From Anthopleura xanthogrammica (Eukaryota > Cnidaria > Anthozoa > Actiniaria > Actiniidae), in contig OZ025217.1 of the NCBI GenBank assembly GCA_964019055.1, positions 6,252,557 through 6,316,556 of the forward strand: a stretch of 64,000 nt of DNA. Direction: 5' to 3'. Shown here piece by piece: positions 1 through 10,600 of the stretch. The translations under genes and the position numbers were made by a program. The number at the start of each line of letters is the position of its first letter. The stretch's first letter is position 1. A model generated the notes under the pieces. The model was not told where the DNA came from, did not search any database, and saw only the letters and a program-made list of their open reading frames with translations.

Positions 1-470
1 TTAGGTTTAATTTTAATTAAAAAAAGTTTTAATTTGTTCGACTGTCAGCTAAGAAAAGGATAAAATAAAAACTTTTTTTTTCTTTCCCAAAAACATACAC
101 CACGTGGGGTTTGGTATCGAAAACAAGACAAAGTTAGACGTTTAATGACAGAAGAAGTTCAAGTTTCATAAAATTGAACTGTTCAAATAACTAGACAAAT
201 AAGATTTAAAAGTGTTTGTGTCTCGTTAGCGCTACAAGGCCATTGAGCATCCATGCACGCTGAATTTTGGTTATTGCTCTGCACCTTGTAGAGGTGTGTT
301 TCGGCCACTTTACAGGATATTTGGTAAACTTTCTTCAGAATTATCACAAAAAAGAGAAAAACTAAGGAATCCTGAAAAAAGTCATTATCTTCAAAACACT
401 GAAACGTGGCAAACAACTAAAGGAAAAGGGCTTGTGAATAAAAAAAGATATTAATTAAAAAGAGTTCTAA
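1..470. repeat. Flank repeat, partial copy (direct repeat of 1537-1970)
   Basis: The first 430 bases repeat almost exactly at 1537-1970, in reverse at 12480-12917 and 14610-15046, and at 32720-33160 and 60620-61050. The family normally sits upstream of type A peptide genes. It contains a 77-codon reading frame on the minus strand (183-416), described separately. No promoter or recognisable protein family is evident. Confidence 0.8.
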
Positions 471-960
471 TTTGTTTGACGTCTACTTAAAAAAGGATGG
501 AATGAAAAATGATGGGATGATTTTTTTTTTCAGGAAAATTTAAACATACACGTGGGGTTTGTTATCAAAAACAAGGCAAAGTTCAACACTTAATAATAAT
601 AACCACATTGATGTTAGTTCAAAATAAAAATAATCTATATTTTCTTATACGAGAACAGAAAACGATGAGAGAACGTAGCCTTTTCTTGATTCACTAGCCC
701 TTTCCGTTTAGTTGTTTTGCCGTTTCAGTGTTTATAATAAATAATAATTTAAAATTTATATTGCGTATGTTCCATGGAAAGATGCTCACATGTGTTTTCA
801 AGATAATAATATTTTCAGTTGTTCGTGCTACTTATTACGCTTCTTTCGTGCTTGGCAACCATAAATATTTACGGTGTTCAGCTTACCCATGAGATTAATA
901 TCGCCCTTGACCCCCACAGTTGCCACATATACAACATTGCCTGGCTGCGTAACCAGCGTA
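471..960. other. AT-rich flank repeat, no gene seen
   Basis: This matches sequence upstream of the type A peptide genes (15560-15960, 33660-33900, 46100-46260). It includes a conserved CACGTG core at about 550. No open frame with a recognisable product was seen. Confidence 0.6.
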
Positions 961-964
961 GTTG

Positions 965-1036
965 GTCCTTGTAGTGTAGTGGTTAACACGTCGGACTAGT
1001 ATACCGAAACCGTGGGTTCGAGTCCTGCCAAGGGCA
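965..1036 (+). tRNA. tRNA-Thr(AGT)-like gene
   Basis: A 72 nt cloverleaf can be folded by hand. The acceptor stem is GTCCTTG/CAAGGGC (one G-U), the D stem GTGT/ACAC, the anticodon loop CTAGTAT with anticodon AGT, and the T arm has the invariant GTTCGA. The internal Pol III boxes match (A box around TAGTGTAGTGG, B box GGTTCGAGTCC), and five T residues follow at 1044-1048. The anticodon stem has an A-A mismatch at its base next to the loop, and the T stem has two wobble pairs. It could therefore be a decayed tRNA or a tRNA-derived SINE head instead of a working tRNA. Confidence 0.6.
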
Positions 1037-1536
1037 TAGGATATTTTTCTCTTAATTCTTTATTCTTTACTACCTATGAACCATTTCTTAAAAATACTAA
1101 ATTTGCTACGATTATGGTACAAACGTCTTAGGACGGTGAACTAAAAGTAGGAAAATTATATTTTCCTAGTGCAGTGTTTATCACTAACAGATTGGGAATA
1201 GGCGAACTTTCCTCATTAGCATATTAATTGATGATCATTCATATCATTCACTGAATGTTATCGCGTATCATAGAGACACATTTGAAAATGAGTACTAGAA
1301 GTTATGTAGTTATAAAATATTGCACTCGTAAATATATATATATACGTTTGGGTGGCAAGAATAGCCAAATAGAAACGAGGACGGCTAAGAAAAGACTTGG
1401 ATCCGGCACGTATTAGCAGTAGTGGAAAATGTCAACGTTTTACAAGATACTATTAAAATGTTGCTTTTTCAAAATAAAAGCTTTCTATAACAAAGACGTT
1501 TTTATTAGAAGTGAATTTTTCACTTGCACAATCTAC
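1037..1536. other. Flank repeat, no gene seen
   Basis: AT-rich sequence following the tRNA-like gene, matching 12920-13380, 15050-15520, 33160-33620 and 61060-61520. It contains a short TA-dinucleotide run near 1334 and no credible coding frame. Confidence 0.6.
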
Positions 1537-1720
1537 TTAGGTTTAATTTTAATTAAAAAAAGTTTTAATTTGTTCGACTGTCAGCTAAGAAAAGAATAAA
1601 ATAAAAAACTTTTTTTTTTCTTTCCCAAAAACATACACCACGTGGGGTTTGGTATCGAAAACAAGGCAAAGTTAGACGTTTAATGACAGAAGAAGTTCAA
1701 GTTTCATAAAATTGAACTGT

Positions 1721-1954
1721 TCAAATAACTAGACAAATAAGATTTAAAAGTGTTTGTGTCTCGTTAGCGCTACAAGGCCATTGAGCATCCATGCACACTG
1801 AATTTTGGTTATTGCTCTGCACCTTGTAGAGGTGTGTTTCGGCCACTTTACAGGATATTTGGTAAACTTTCTTCAGAATTATCACAAAAAAGAGAAAAAC
1901 TAAGGAATCCTGAAAAAAGTCATTATCTTCAAAACACTGAAACGTGGCAAACAA
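1721..1954 (-). CDS. Conserved 77-codon frame in flank repeat (doubtful)
   Basis: An open frame of 77 codons recurs at 183-416(-), 12500-12733(+), 14630-14863(+), 32747-32983(+, 78 codons) and 60635-60871(+, 78 codons). It has a hydrophobic stretch at about residues 13-33, possibly one membrane segment, then a polar part with three or four Cys. Diverged copies differ by a net 3 bp indel that keeps the frame. I recognise no family, and an overlapping antisense frame is also open, so this may be chance preservation in young repeats. Confidence 0.15.
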   Translation of the reverse strand: MFATFQCFEDNDFFQDSLVFLFFVIILKKVYQISCKVAETHLYKVQSNNQNSVCMDAQWPCSANETQTLLNLICLVI

Positions 1955-1989
1955 CTAAAGGGAAAGGGCTTGTTAATCAAAAGAAGGCA

Positions 1990-2408
1990 ACATTCTGTCT
2001 TTGGCTATTTAAATTGTACAAGAAAAGATTTTTCTATTTTTTTGAACTGACATCAAGGTGGTTATTATGTAGTTTCTGTAGTTTTCTGCTTTTTTTAAAA
2101 CAAGCTTGATATCAATCGGCCTATCGCCTCGTGCTACTCATTACCCTGTAACTAAAAAAAGGCCGATCAAATGAAAAAAAAACGATTTTTTTCTGCACGA
2201 AAACATGCACGTGGGGTATCAAAAACAAGGCAAAGTTTGTTACGCATTTGCTGCTTCTGAAAACCGGATAATTCAGTTTTTGCCGTTCTCTCAGTCGCTT
2301 CGAGGCACCCTCATTTGATTTAGACTGAGATGCTACAATGAGAGGGTACATAAGTTAAGAATGGATTACACTCAATAGTTATTTTCTGTTTCGATTTCAC
2401 TATTAAAT
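1990..2408. other. Flank sequence before the TIR element
   Basis: Matches 32165-32500 and 60060-60400, where it runs uninterrupted; here it is split by the TIR element and the LTR element. No gene seen. Confidence 0.6.
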
Positions 2409-3852
2409 AGAGGATATTACATGGTCACGCGGAGATACAAATCTTATCTTCAAGTGTTGATATTATCTCTCACGAGTGAGCACAGCGAACGAGTGAGAGA
2501 TAATATCAGCACGAGAAGATAAAATTCGTATCTCCAAGCGGCCATGTAATGTTCTGTTTATTATATGAAATCTTCAATGAAAAATAATGGAGAATTTGAG
2601 ACTTGCTGAGCAAAAAGTCGAAATTTGACACCACCAGTGTTGATATAAATCGTATCCCCACTGGCCACTGGTGGGAGTGGGGATATCAATTTTATCATTT
2701 TGATGTCACTCAATATCACACTCTATTTCATATAATAAATTCTATTATTATATGGATATGAGTGTTTTACTGTAAAATACGCCACTCGTAGATCTCATAC
2801 GAAACTACATCCGGGGTACGGTGGACATATTTTCCATATCCTCACTAGTGAGGATATCGATGACGTCATTCCTTGGTTTTCCCCGCTCATTTCGGCGCGA
2901 GTTGTCAAAACACTAGTCAGACAAAATGGCGAGATTTGTAAAAGTCACAGACGAATACATCAAATCTTTCAGCGAACAACAGGAGAACGAAAATACAAAG
3001 AAAAAGACACTTTATGACCTGAGAATATTCAACGAATTTCTCCTAAGTGAACAGGAAAACCGAGAGATTCATACAATTCCTCCGAAAGAATTGCAAGATC
3101 TTGCAGTCAGGTTTGTCCTTGGCGTACGAAAGAAAAACGGTGAAGAGTACGAACCATCTTCTATAAGAGCTTATTTTACAAAGCGTAGACCGCCACCTTC
3201 GTAAAAATGGGTACTCTTATTCACTACTGAATGACAAAGAGTTCAATGAAGTCCAAGACATTCTCAAAAAAAAAAAAAACCAGCTAAAATCCATTGGTAA
3301 AGGCAATAAGCCGAACAGTGCCGATCCTATCACAGACGAACTAATAGAGCAGTTTCATAGTGAAGGTATCCTTGGAAATAAAACTCCTAGAGCGCTGTTG
3401 AACACAGTTTGGATGAACAATTGTGTATACTTCGGAATGAGACCTGGAAAAGAACAGCGAGATCTCTGCTGGGGTGATTTACAGCTAAAAACTAACACAG
3501 AGGGAGTTCGCTACGTGGAGTTTGCCATCGAGCGCCAAACAAAAACTCGAACCGGCGAAAACCCGAGAAATGTGAGAGAGAAAAAGCCAAAGATGTATGA
3601 AAAATGTGATAATCCCGATAGATGTCCAGTATTAACTTACTTGGCTTACAAAGAACAAAGACCGTCCGAAATGATGAAAGACGATTCACCATTTTATCTA
3701 GCCGTAAACCTGACAGAACTTCCGAGGCCAGGAAAATGCTGAATCAAAGCTTCTCCTTTAGGAGTCAATTCCTTCGCTACGCTCACTCGTGAAATCTTTT
3801 TTTCCATTCGAAGATAAACTTCATATGTTCGCGCCACCGTGTAATATCCTCT
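2409..3852 (+). mobile_element. TIR-bounded element with tyrosine-recombinase relic
   Basis: Both ends carry the inverted repeat AGAGGATATTACAYGG followed by a short GC-rich stretch. The paralogous flank at about 32165 and 60070 lacks it and reads through from 'aagata' to 'tttaatagtg', so this 1444 bp block is an insertion. Inside are two foldbacks (2455-2525 with long arms around CTCACGAGTGAG-like sequence, and one near 2640-2700), and the recombinase relic at 2926-3742. Cryptons are usually described without terminal inverted repeats, so a non-autonomous carrier with a captured or nested recombinase is an alternative. Confidence 0.7.
2926..3742 (+). pseudogene. Crypton-like tyrosine recombinase relic (KIAA1958/DUF3504 type)
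   Basis: Two open segments (2926-3204 and 3398-3742) belong to one gene broken by a shift near 3180 and a second at a run of 14 A residues near 3267. The first segment resembles the SAM-like N-terminal DNA-binding part of these recombinases (motif around RKKNGEEYEPSSIRAYF). The second contains the first catalytic Arg in the context YFGMRPGKEQRDLCWGDL. The later His-x-x-Arg and Tyr residues of the catalytic set are absent because the frame stops at 3742, about 110 bp before the element end. The start is the ATG after 'gacaaa', a fair Kozak context. It cannot be active. Confidence 0.72.
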
Positions 3853-3968
3853 ATTTATCTTATTGTGATTTGACGATGATATCTTCTTTTTATCCTATCT
3901 TAAGTAGCCTCCCATCGAGGGAATTTATTTTCCTGTTTCGAAATTCTCCTCAGTTATATTTGTATATT

Positions 3969-4111
3969 TGCCGGCGTATATTCCATTTTTGCTGACATCC
4001 CTGTAATGTATGATGTAATGTATGCTAATTTATGCATGAGTGCGTAGTCACGTGATAATAAAGCAGGACTCGAGTGGAAGCACATGGCGTGTAGTATTTA
4101 TGAATATAACA
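3969..4111 (+). mobile_element. 5' LTR of Ty3/gypsy element
   Basis: The element starts with TG at the point where this sequence departs from its uninterrupted paralogue (32060-32085) and ends with ...ATAACA directly before the primer-binding site. An AATAAA at about 4059 could serve as poly(A) signal. At 143 bp it is a short LTR. No 3' LTR is present because the element is cut by the inverted-repeat junction. Confidence 0.65.
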
Positions 4112-4126
4112 TGGTGTCAGAACTGT
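4112..4126 (+). other. Primer-binding site of the LTR element
   Basis: TGGTGTCAGAACTG directly follows the LTR CA end. This matches the 'TGG...' start expected for a tRNA 3' end complement and is a common form in metazoan Ty3/gypsy elements. The tRNA is not identified. Confidence 0.6.
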
Positions 4127-4190
4127 AGTTTTCTCTTCATAAAATTAACATTAGAATAGGAAAATCAATGAAATAGAAACTTAAAGAAAC

Positions 4191-7100
4191 ATGGAAGCGA
4201 TATCAGGAGCAGGAGTCCCGAAAATGGATTGGAACAGCGCCGATTTGCCGAGTTCGTGGCAAACATTCAAGCAGCATGTGGAATTTATGTTTTCAGGGCC
4301 GTTAAACAAGAAATCCGAAGAGGAAAAGTGCAGTTATCTGATGATTTGGGTAGGTGATAAAGGCCGTGATATATATAATACGTGGAGCCTTACAGCAGAG
4401 GAAAAGAAAAAGCTGGAAACCTACTACAATAAATATGAAGCACACGTAGAGCCCAAGTCAAATGTTGTGTTCACCAGATACAAGTTCAACGAGAGAGTAC
4501 AAAGGGAAAACGAATCCTTTGACCAATATATTACTGAATTAAAGCTCCTAGCCAGACACTGTAGATATACAGATCAAGATGACATGATTAGAGACAGAAT
4601 CGTGTTTGGATGTAAATCAGTTAAAGTAAGAGAAGAGTTGATTAAACAAGGTTCGGAGTTAACCCTACAGAAAGCAATAGACATTGCAAGAACACAAGAA
4701 ATCTCACAAGCACAGCTTAAATCGATGGCCGGAGCCGAACAAGTTAACAATATAAGAAGACAGGAAGATAAGAAACGCAATACCAAAGAAAGACCGCCAG
4801 GGAAGAAGAAAACTCCAGAGGCTAAGCAATCTAAGAGTACTAAGTCAAGTGCCAACACACGAAAACCTTGTTCAAGATGTGGTACCAGACATGAATACAA
4901 GAAATGCCCTGCTTATGGTAAGGAATGTTTAAAATGCAAAAAGCCTAATCACTTTGCAAAGATGTGCCAGTCATCAGATGTTCATAATATAGATGAGGAA
5001 AGTGATGATGATTATGAAGACATAGAAGAAGATTTTTATGCAGGCTGTATTGACAAAATAACACAAACACAGGTGAATACAGTCAACTTTGCTGATGAAT
5101 GGACTGAAACACTCCAAATAAATCAGCAATCCTGCAAGGTGCAACTAGATACAGGATCGATGTGCAATATTATTTCCACTAATAGCTTGAAGAAGCTTAA
5201 AGTCCAACAGCCAATGCAGAAAGCCAATTCCAGACTGAGAACCTTCTCAGGACATGTCATGCACCCTATTGGGAAAGTACAACTCAAGTGTCACCACAAA
5301 AGACAAGATTACTGGCTGGAATTCCAGGTCATAGAGCAAGATGCACAAACCATTATAGGAGCACAGTCATGTAAACGACTGGGACTGATCAAAAGAGTGC
5401 ACAATGTGCAGAATGTAACAGAAAGCACAGATAATCCGAAGACAGACGACAAGGGAAAACCACAAAAAGAGCCCAGTAAAAGCCTCCCAGAGATCCTACG
5501 TGAATATCCTGATGTGTTTCAAGGACTAGGCTGCCTGCCTGGAGAGCACAAGATTCAATTAGACCCAAGTGTAAAGCCTGTGGTACACCCACCCAGAAAA
5601 GTTCCACTGGCCATAAGAGACAAGGTCAAAGAGGAACTTGACAGAATGGAGGAATTAGGAGTAGTCTCCAGACAGACAGAACCAACTGAATGGGTTAGTA
5701 GTATGGTTACAGTTGTGAAACCCAACAAGGTGCGTATATGCATTGATCCTAGAGATCTAAACACAGCCATAAAGAGAAAACATTATCCCATGAAGTCGAT
5801 TGAAGAAGTGCTAGCTGGGATAAAAGATGCAAAGATCTTTAGTGTGCTAGATGCCACATCAGGCTTCTGGCAGATCAAGTTAGATGAGACAAGCTCCAAG
5901 CTTTGCATTGTCAACACGCCATTTGGTAGATACAGATTCAATAGACTACCATTTGGTATCAAGTCAGCCCCAGAGGTCTTTCAGAAAATTATGACAGACC
6001 TCATGAGTGGTATCCTACATACAGAAGTAGTGGTAGATGATATCTTGGTGTGGGGCACAGAGGAAAATGAGCATGACCAGAGCCTCAGACAGGTCTTAGA
6101 CAGAGCAAGAGAGTCAAATCTAAAGCTCAGCTTAAAGAAGTGCAAAGTAAAGAGAGAAGAAGTGCAATACATAGGTCATGTATTGTCCAAAGATGGAATC
6201 AAGCCAGACCCAGAAAAGGTGAGAGCAGTTGAATCCATGAATGCACCATCTAATGTCAAGGAGCTGAGAACATTTCTTGGATTCATACAGTACCTTGCAA
6301 AGTTCATACCTAACCTATCTGAAGTGAGTGCACCATTGAGAGAGCTTCTAGTGAAAAATGTAGCTTGGCACTGGGAAGATCCCCAAGAGGAGAGTTTCAA
6401 TAAGTTGAAACAATTAGCATCCCAAGCCCCAGTTCTTGGTTTCTATGACCCAGAAGGGCCCATCACCCTGCAAGTAGATGCTAGCTCAAAGGGTTTAGGA
6501 GCAGTAATAAGCCAGAATGAGAAACCCATTGCCTATGCATCAAGAGCGCTTACTGAAGCCCAACAGAAATACGCACAGATAGAGAAAGAGACCCTAGCAG
6601 TCGCATACGGTCTACAGAAGTTCCATCAGTACTTATACGGACGAACTGTGACAATAGAATCAGATCACAAGCCTCTAGAATACATTCTAAACAGACCGGT
6701 TCATCTAGCACCACCCAGGATCCAACGTATGATGATGAAGATGATGAGGTACGACTACAAGGTAATCTACAAGCCAGGTAAAGAAATGTACATCAGTGAT
6801 GCATTAAGTAGATCCTACCTCCCAGAAACAACAGAACCTCTGGAAGAAGAGTATGATGTTAATGAGGTACTGTTAAATGTACATCTGCCAATGAGCACTG
6901 ACAAGTACAAGCAATTCCAACGAGCAACAGCAGAGGACCAAGTAATGGTCAAGCTACAAGATGCAGTCTTAGATGGATGGCCAGCCACAAAGGCAGAGCT
7001 CCCTACTGATATCCGGCAGTATTGGAACCATAGAGACGAGATCTCATGTATCGATGGCCTTCTGTTCAAGGGACACAAAGTCATAGTCCCACACCAGCTC

Positions 7101-7512
7101 AGAAGACAAATGCTGGAAAAGATCCATGAATCTCACCTTGGTATAGTCAAATGCAAGCAAAGGGCTAGAGACGTACTATTTTGGCCGGGAATGTCAAGCC
7201 AAATAGAAGAGAAGGTATCTAAATGCCCTACCTGCTGTCAGTACAAAAGGAGCAATCCCAAAGAGCCAATGATAACAGCAGAAATTCCAGAACGACCTTG
7301 GTCAAAGATCGGAGCAGATCTTTTTGAATACAACGGTGCCACTTATTTGCTAACTGTTGACTATTATTCCAAGTGGCCTGAAATTGCAAGACTGGATGGA
7401 CTTACCAGCAAGCATGTCATAGTCCAGCTAAAGAGCCAGATATCGAGATATGGCATACCGGATGAAGTGGTTTCAGATAATGGGCCACAGTTTGCAAGTG
7501 CAGAATTTTACT
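4191..7512 (+). pseudogene. Ty3/gypsy gag-pol polyprotein, truncated in integrase
   Basis: A single long frame encodes gag and pol of an LTR retrotransposon. A capsid-like region (about residues 1-200) precedes two CCHC zinc knuckles (residues about 227-264). An aspartic protease with DTG follows at about 320-322, then reverse transcriptase with V-D-D at about 615-617 (instead of YxDD), and RNase H (VDASSKGLG, later ESDHKPLEY). The integrase has its zinc-binding HHCC part and the first two acidic residues (D about 1043 and D about 1096 in SDNGPQF). The frame then runs into inverted sequence, so the catalytic Glu and the C-terminus are missing and translation would end at 7580 in unrelated residues. 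Gag and pol are fused without a frameshift. There is no envelope gene. Integration by this copy alone is impossible. Confidence 0.9.
6946..7507 (+). other. Unique spacer (loop) of IR1
   Basis: These 562 bases are present once. They encode the part of pol between RNase H and the middle of the integrase core, in frame with the left-arm gag-pol. The inverted copy starts immediately after it, so the spacer is a piece of the retroelement itself and not an unrelated loop. Confidence 0.9.
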
Positions 7513-10262
7513 TGGTCCTCTGCTGTTGCTCGTTGGAATTGCTTGTACTTGTCAGTGCTCATTGGCAGATGTACATTTAACAGTACCTCATTAACATCAT
7601 ACTCTTCTTCCAGAGGTTCTGTTGTTTCTGGGAGGTAGGATCTACTTAATGCATCACTGATGTACATTTCTTTACCTGGCTTGTAGATTACCTTGTAGTC
7701 GTACCTCATCATCTTCATCATCATACGTTGGATCCTGGGTGGTGCTAGATGAACCGGTCTGTTTAGAATGTATTCTAGAGGCTTGTGATCTGATTCTATT
7801 GTCACAGTTCGTCCGTATAAGTACTGATGGAACTTCTGTAGACCGTATGCGACTGCTAGGGTCTCTTTCTCTATCTGTGCGTATTTCTGTTGGGCTTCAG
7901 TAAGCGCTCTTGATGCATAGGCAATGGGTTTCTCATTCTGGCTTATTACTGCTCCTAAACCCTTTGAGCTAGCATCTACTTGCAGGGTGATGGGCCCTTC
8001 TGGGTCATAGAAACCAAGAACTGGGGCTTGGGATGCTAATTGTTTCAACTTATTGAAACTCTCCTCTTGGGGATCTTCCCAGTGCCAAGCTACATTTTTC
8101 ACTAGAAGCTCTCTCAATGGTGCACTCACTTCAGATAGGTTAGGTATGAACTTTGCAAGGTACTGTATGAATCCAAGAAATGTTCTCAGCTCCTTGACAT
8201 TAGATGGTGCATTCATGGATTCAACTGCTCTCACCTTTTCTGGGTCTGGCTTGATTCCATCTTTGGACAATACATGACCTATGTATTGCACTTCTTCTCT
8301 CTTTACTTTGCACTTCTTTAAGCTGAGCTTTAGATTTGACTCTCTTGCTCTGTCTAAGACCTGTCTGAGGCTCTGGTCATGCTCATTTTCCTCTGTGCCC
8401 CACACCAAGATATCATCTACCACTACTTCTGTATGTAGGATACCACTCATGAGGTCTGTCATAATTTTCTGAAAGACCTCTGGGGCTGACTTGATACCAA
8501 ATGGTAGTCTATTGAATCTGTATCTACCAAATGGCGTGTTGACAATGCAAAGCTTGGAGCTTGTCTCATCTAACTTGATCTGCCAGAAGCCTGATGTGGC
8601 ATCTAGCACACTAAAGATCTTTGCATCTTTTATCCCAGCTAGCACTTCTTCAATCGACTTCATGGGATAATGTTTTCTCTTTATGGCTGTGTTTAGATCT
8701 CTAGGATCAATGCATATACGCACCTTGTTGGGTTTCACAACTGTAACCATACTACTAACCCATTCAGTTGGTTCTGTCTGTCTGGAGACTACTCCTAATT
8801 CCTCCATTCTGTCAAGTTCCTCTTTGACCTTGTCTCTTATGGCCAGTGGAACTTTTCTGGGTGGGTGTACCACAGGCTTTACACTTGGGTCTAATTGAAT
8901 CTTGTGCTCTCCAGGCAGGCAGCCTAGTCCTTGAAACACATCAGGATATTCACGTAGGATCTCTGGGAGGCTTTTACTGGGCTCTTTTTGTGGTTTTCCC
9001 TTGTCGTCTGTCTTCGGATTATCTGTGCTTTCTGTTACATTCTGCACATTGTGCACTCTTTTGATCAGTCCCAGTCGTTTACATGACTGTGCTCCTATAA
9101 TGGTTTGTGCATCTTGCTCTATGACCTGGAATTCCAGCCAGTAATCTTGTCTTTTGTGGTGACACTTGAGTTGTACTTTCCCAATAGGGTGCATGACATG
9201 TCCTGAGAAGGTTCTCAGTCTGGAATTGGCTTTCTGCATTGGCTGTTGGACTTTAAGCTTCTTCAAGCTATTAGTGGAAATAATATTGCACATCGATCCT
9301 GTATCTAGTTGCACCTTGCAGGATTGCTGATTTATTTGGAGTGTTTCAGTCCATTCATCAGCAAAGTTGACTGTATTCACCTGTGTTTGTGTTATTTTGT
9401 CAATACAGCCTGCATAAAAATCTTCTTCTATGTCTTCATAATCATCATCACTTTCCTCATCTATATTATGAACATCTGATGACTGGCACATCTTTGCAAA
9501 GTGATTAGGCTTTTTGCATTTTAAACATTCCTTACCATAAGCAGGGCATTTCTTGTATTCATGTCTGGTACCACATCTTGAACAAGGTTTTCGTGTGTTG
9601 GCACTTGACTTAGTACTCTTAGATTGCTTAGCCTCTGGAGTTTTCTTCTTCCCTGGCGGTCTTTCTTTGGTATTGCGTTTCTTATCTTCCTGTCTTCTTA
9701 TATTGTTAACTTGTTCGGCTCCGGCCATCGATTTAAGCTGTGCTTGTGAGATTTCTTGTGTTCTTGCAATGTCTATTGCTTTCTGTAGGGTTAACTCCGA
9801 ACCTTGTTTGATCAACTCTTCTCTTACTTTAACTGATTTACATCCAAACACGATTCTGTCTCTAATCATGTCATCTTGATCTGTATATCTACAGTGTCTG
9901 GCTAGGAGCTTTAATTCAGTAATATATTGGTCAAAGGATTCGTTTTCCCTTTGTACTCTCTCGTTGAACTTGTTTCTGGTGAACACAACATTTGACTTGG
10001 GCTCTACGTGTGCTTCATATTTATTGTAGTAGGTTTCCAGCTTTTTCTTTTCCTCTGCTGTAAGGCTCCACGTATTATATATATCACGGCCTTTATCACC
10101 TACCCAAATCATCAGATAACTGCACTTTTCCTCTTCGGATTTCTTGTTTAACGGCCCTGAAAACATAAATTCCACATGCTGCTTGAATGTTCGCCACGAA
10201 CTCGGCAAATCGGCGCTGTTCCAATCCATTTTCGGGACTCCTGCTCCTGATATCGCTTCCAT
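7508..10262 (-). pseudogene. Ty3/gypsy gag-pol, right-arm copy lacking integrase
   Basis: Mirror copy of gag-pol from the start Met to just after RNase H. It carries the same zinc knuckles, DTG protease, V-D-D reverse transcriptase and RNase H motifs as the left copy. Beyond RNase H the frame crosses the junction at 7508 and ends at 7473 after about 11 unrelated residues, so the whole integrase is missing. Two missense differences from the left copy lie in gag (Q/R near residue 24 and Y/N near residue 97). Confidence 0.9.
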
Positions 10263-10341
10263 GTTTCTTTAAGTTTCTATTTCATTGATTTTCCTATTCT
10301 AATGTTAATTTTATCAAGAGAAAACTACAGTTCTGACACCA

Positions 10342-10484
10342 TGTTATATTCATAAATACTACACGCCATGTGCTTCCACTCGAGTCCTGCTTTATTATCA
10401 CGTGACTACGCACTCATGCATAAATTAGCATACATTACATCATACATTACAGGGATGTCAGCAAAAATGGAATATACGCCGGCA
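10342..10484 (-). mobile_element. 5' LTR of Ty3/gypsy element, right-arm copy
   Basis: Mirror copy of the LTR at 3969-4111, TG...CA on the minus strand, next to the same primer-binding site. Confidence 0.65.
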
Positions 10485-10600
10485 AATATACAAATATAAC
10501 TGAGGAGAATTTCGAAACAGGAAAATAAATTCCCTCGATGGGAGGCTACTTAAGATAGGATAAAAAGAAGATATCATCGTCAAATCACAATAAGATAAAT

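Larger units (their letters stand above)
1..6945 (+). repeat. Left arm of giant inverted repeat IR1
   Basis: This stretch is the reverse complement of 7508-15046; paired positions add up to 14453 over most of the arm. It carries, in order, flank repeat, a tRNA-like gene, more flank repeat, a TIR element with a recombinase relic, an LTR and gag-pol. The arms are almost identical: two amino-acid differences are visible in the first roughly 900 codons of gag-pol, and even the frameshifts in the recombinase relic are shared. Left of about base 590 the sum shifts to about 15046 because the right arm has two insertions. The arm is cut by the window start, so the repeat may extend further left. Confidence 0.93.

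Noticed and set aside
1..1970. Direct repeats 1-430 and 1537-1970 as LTRs of one retroelement
   Set aside because: No primer-binding site, polypurine tract or coding region lies between them, and the same repeat occurs singly beside A3, A4 and A7.
7450..7638. Small frame across the IR1 junction
   Set aside because: It is a chimera of integrase sequence and reversed pol sequence, not a gene.
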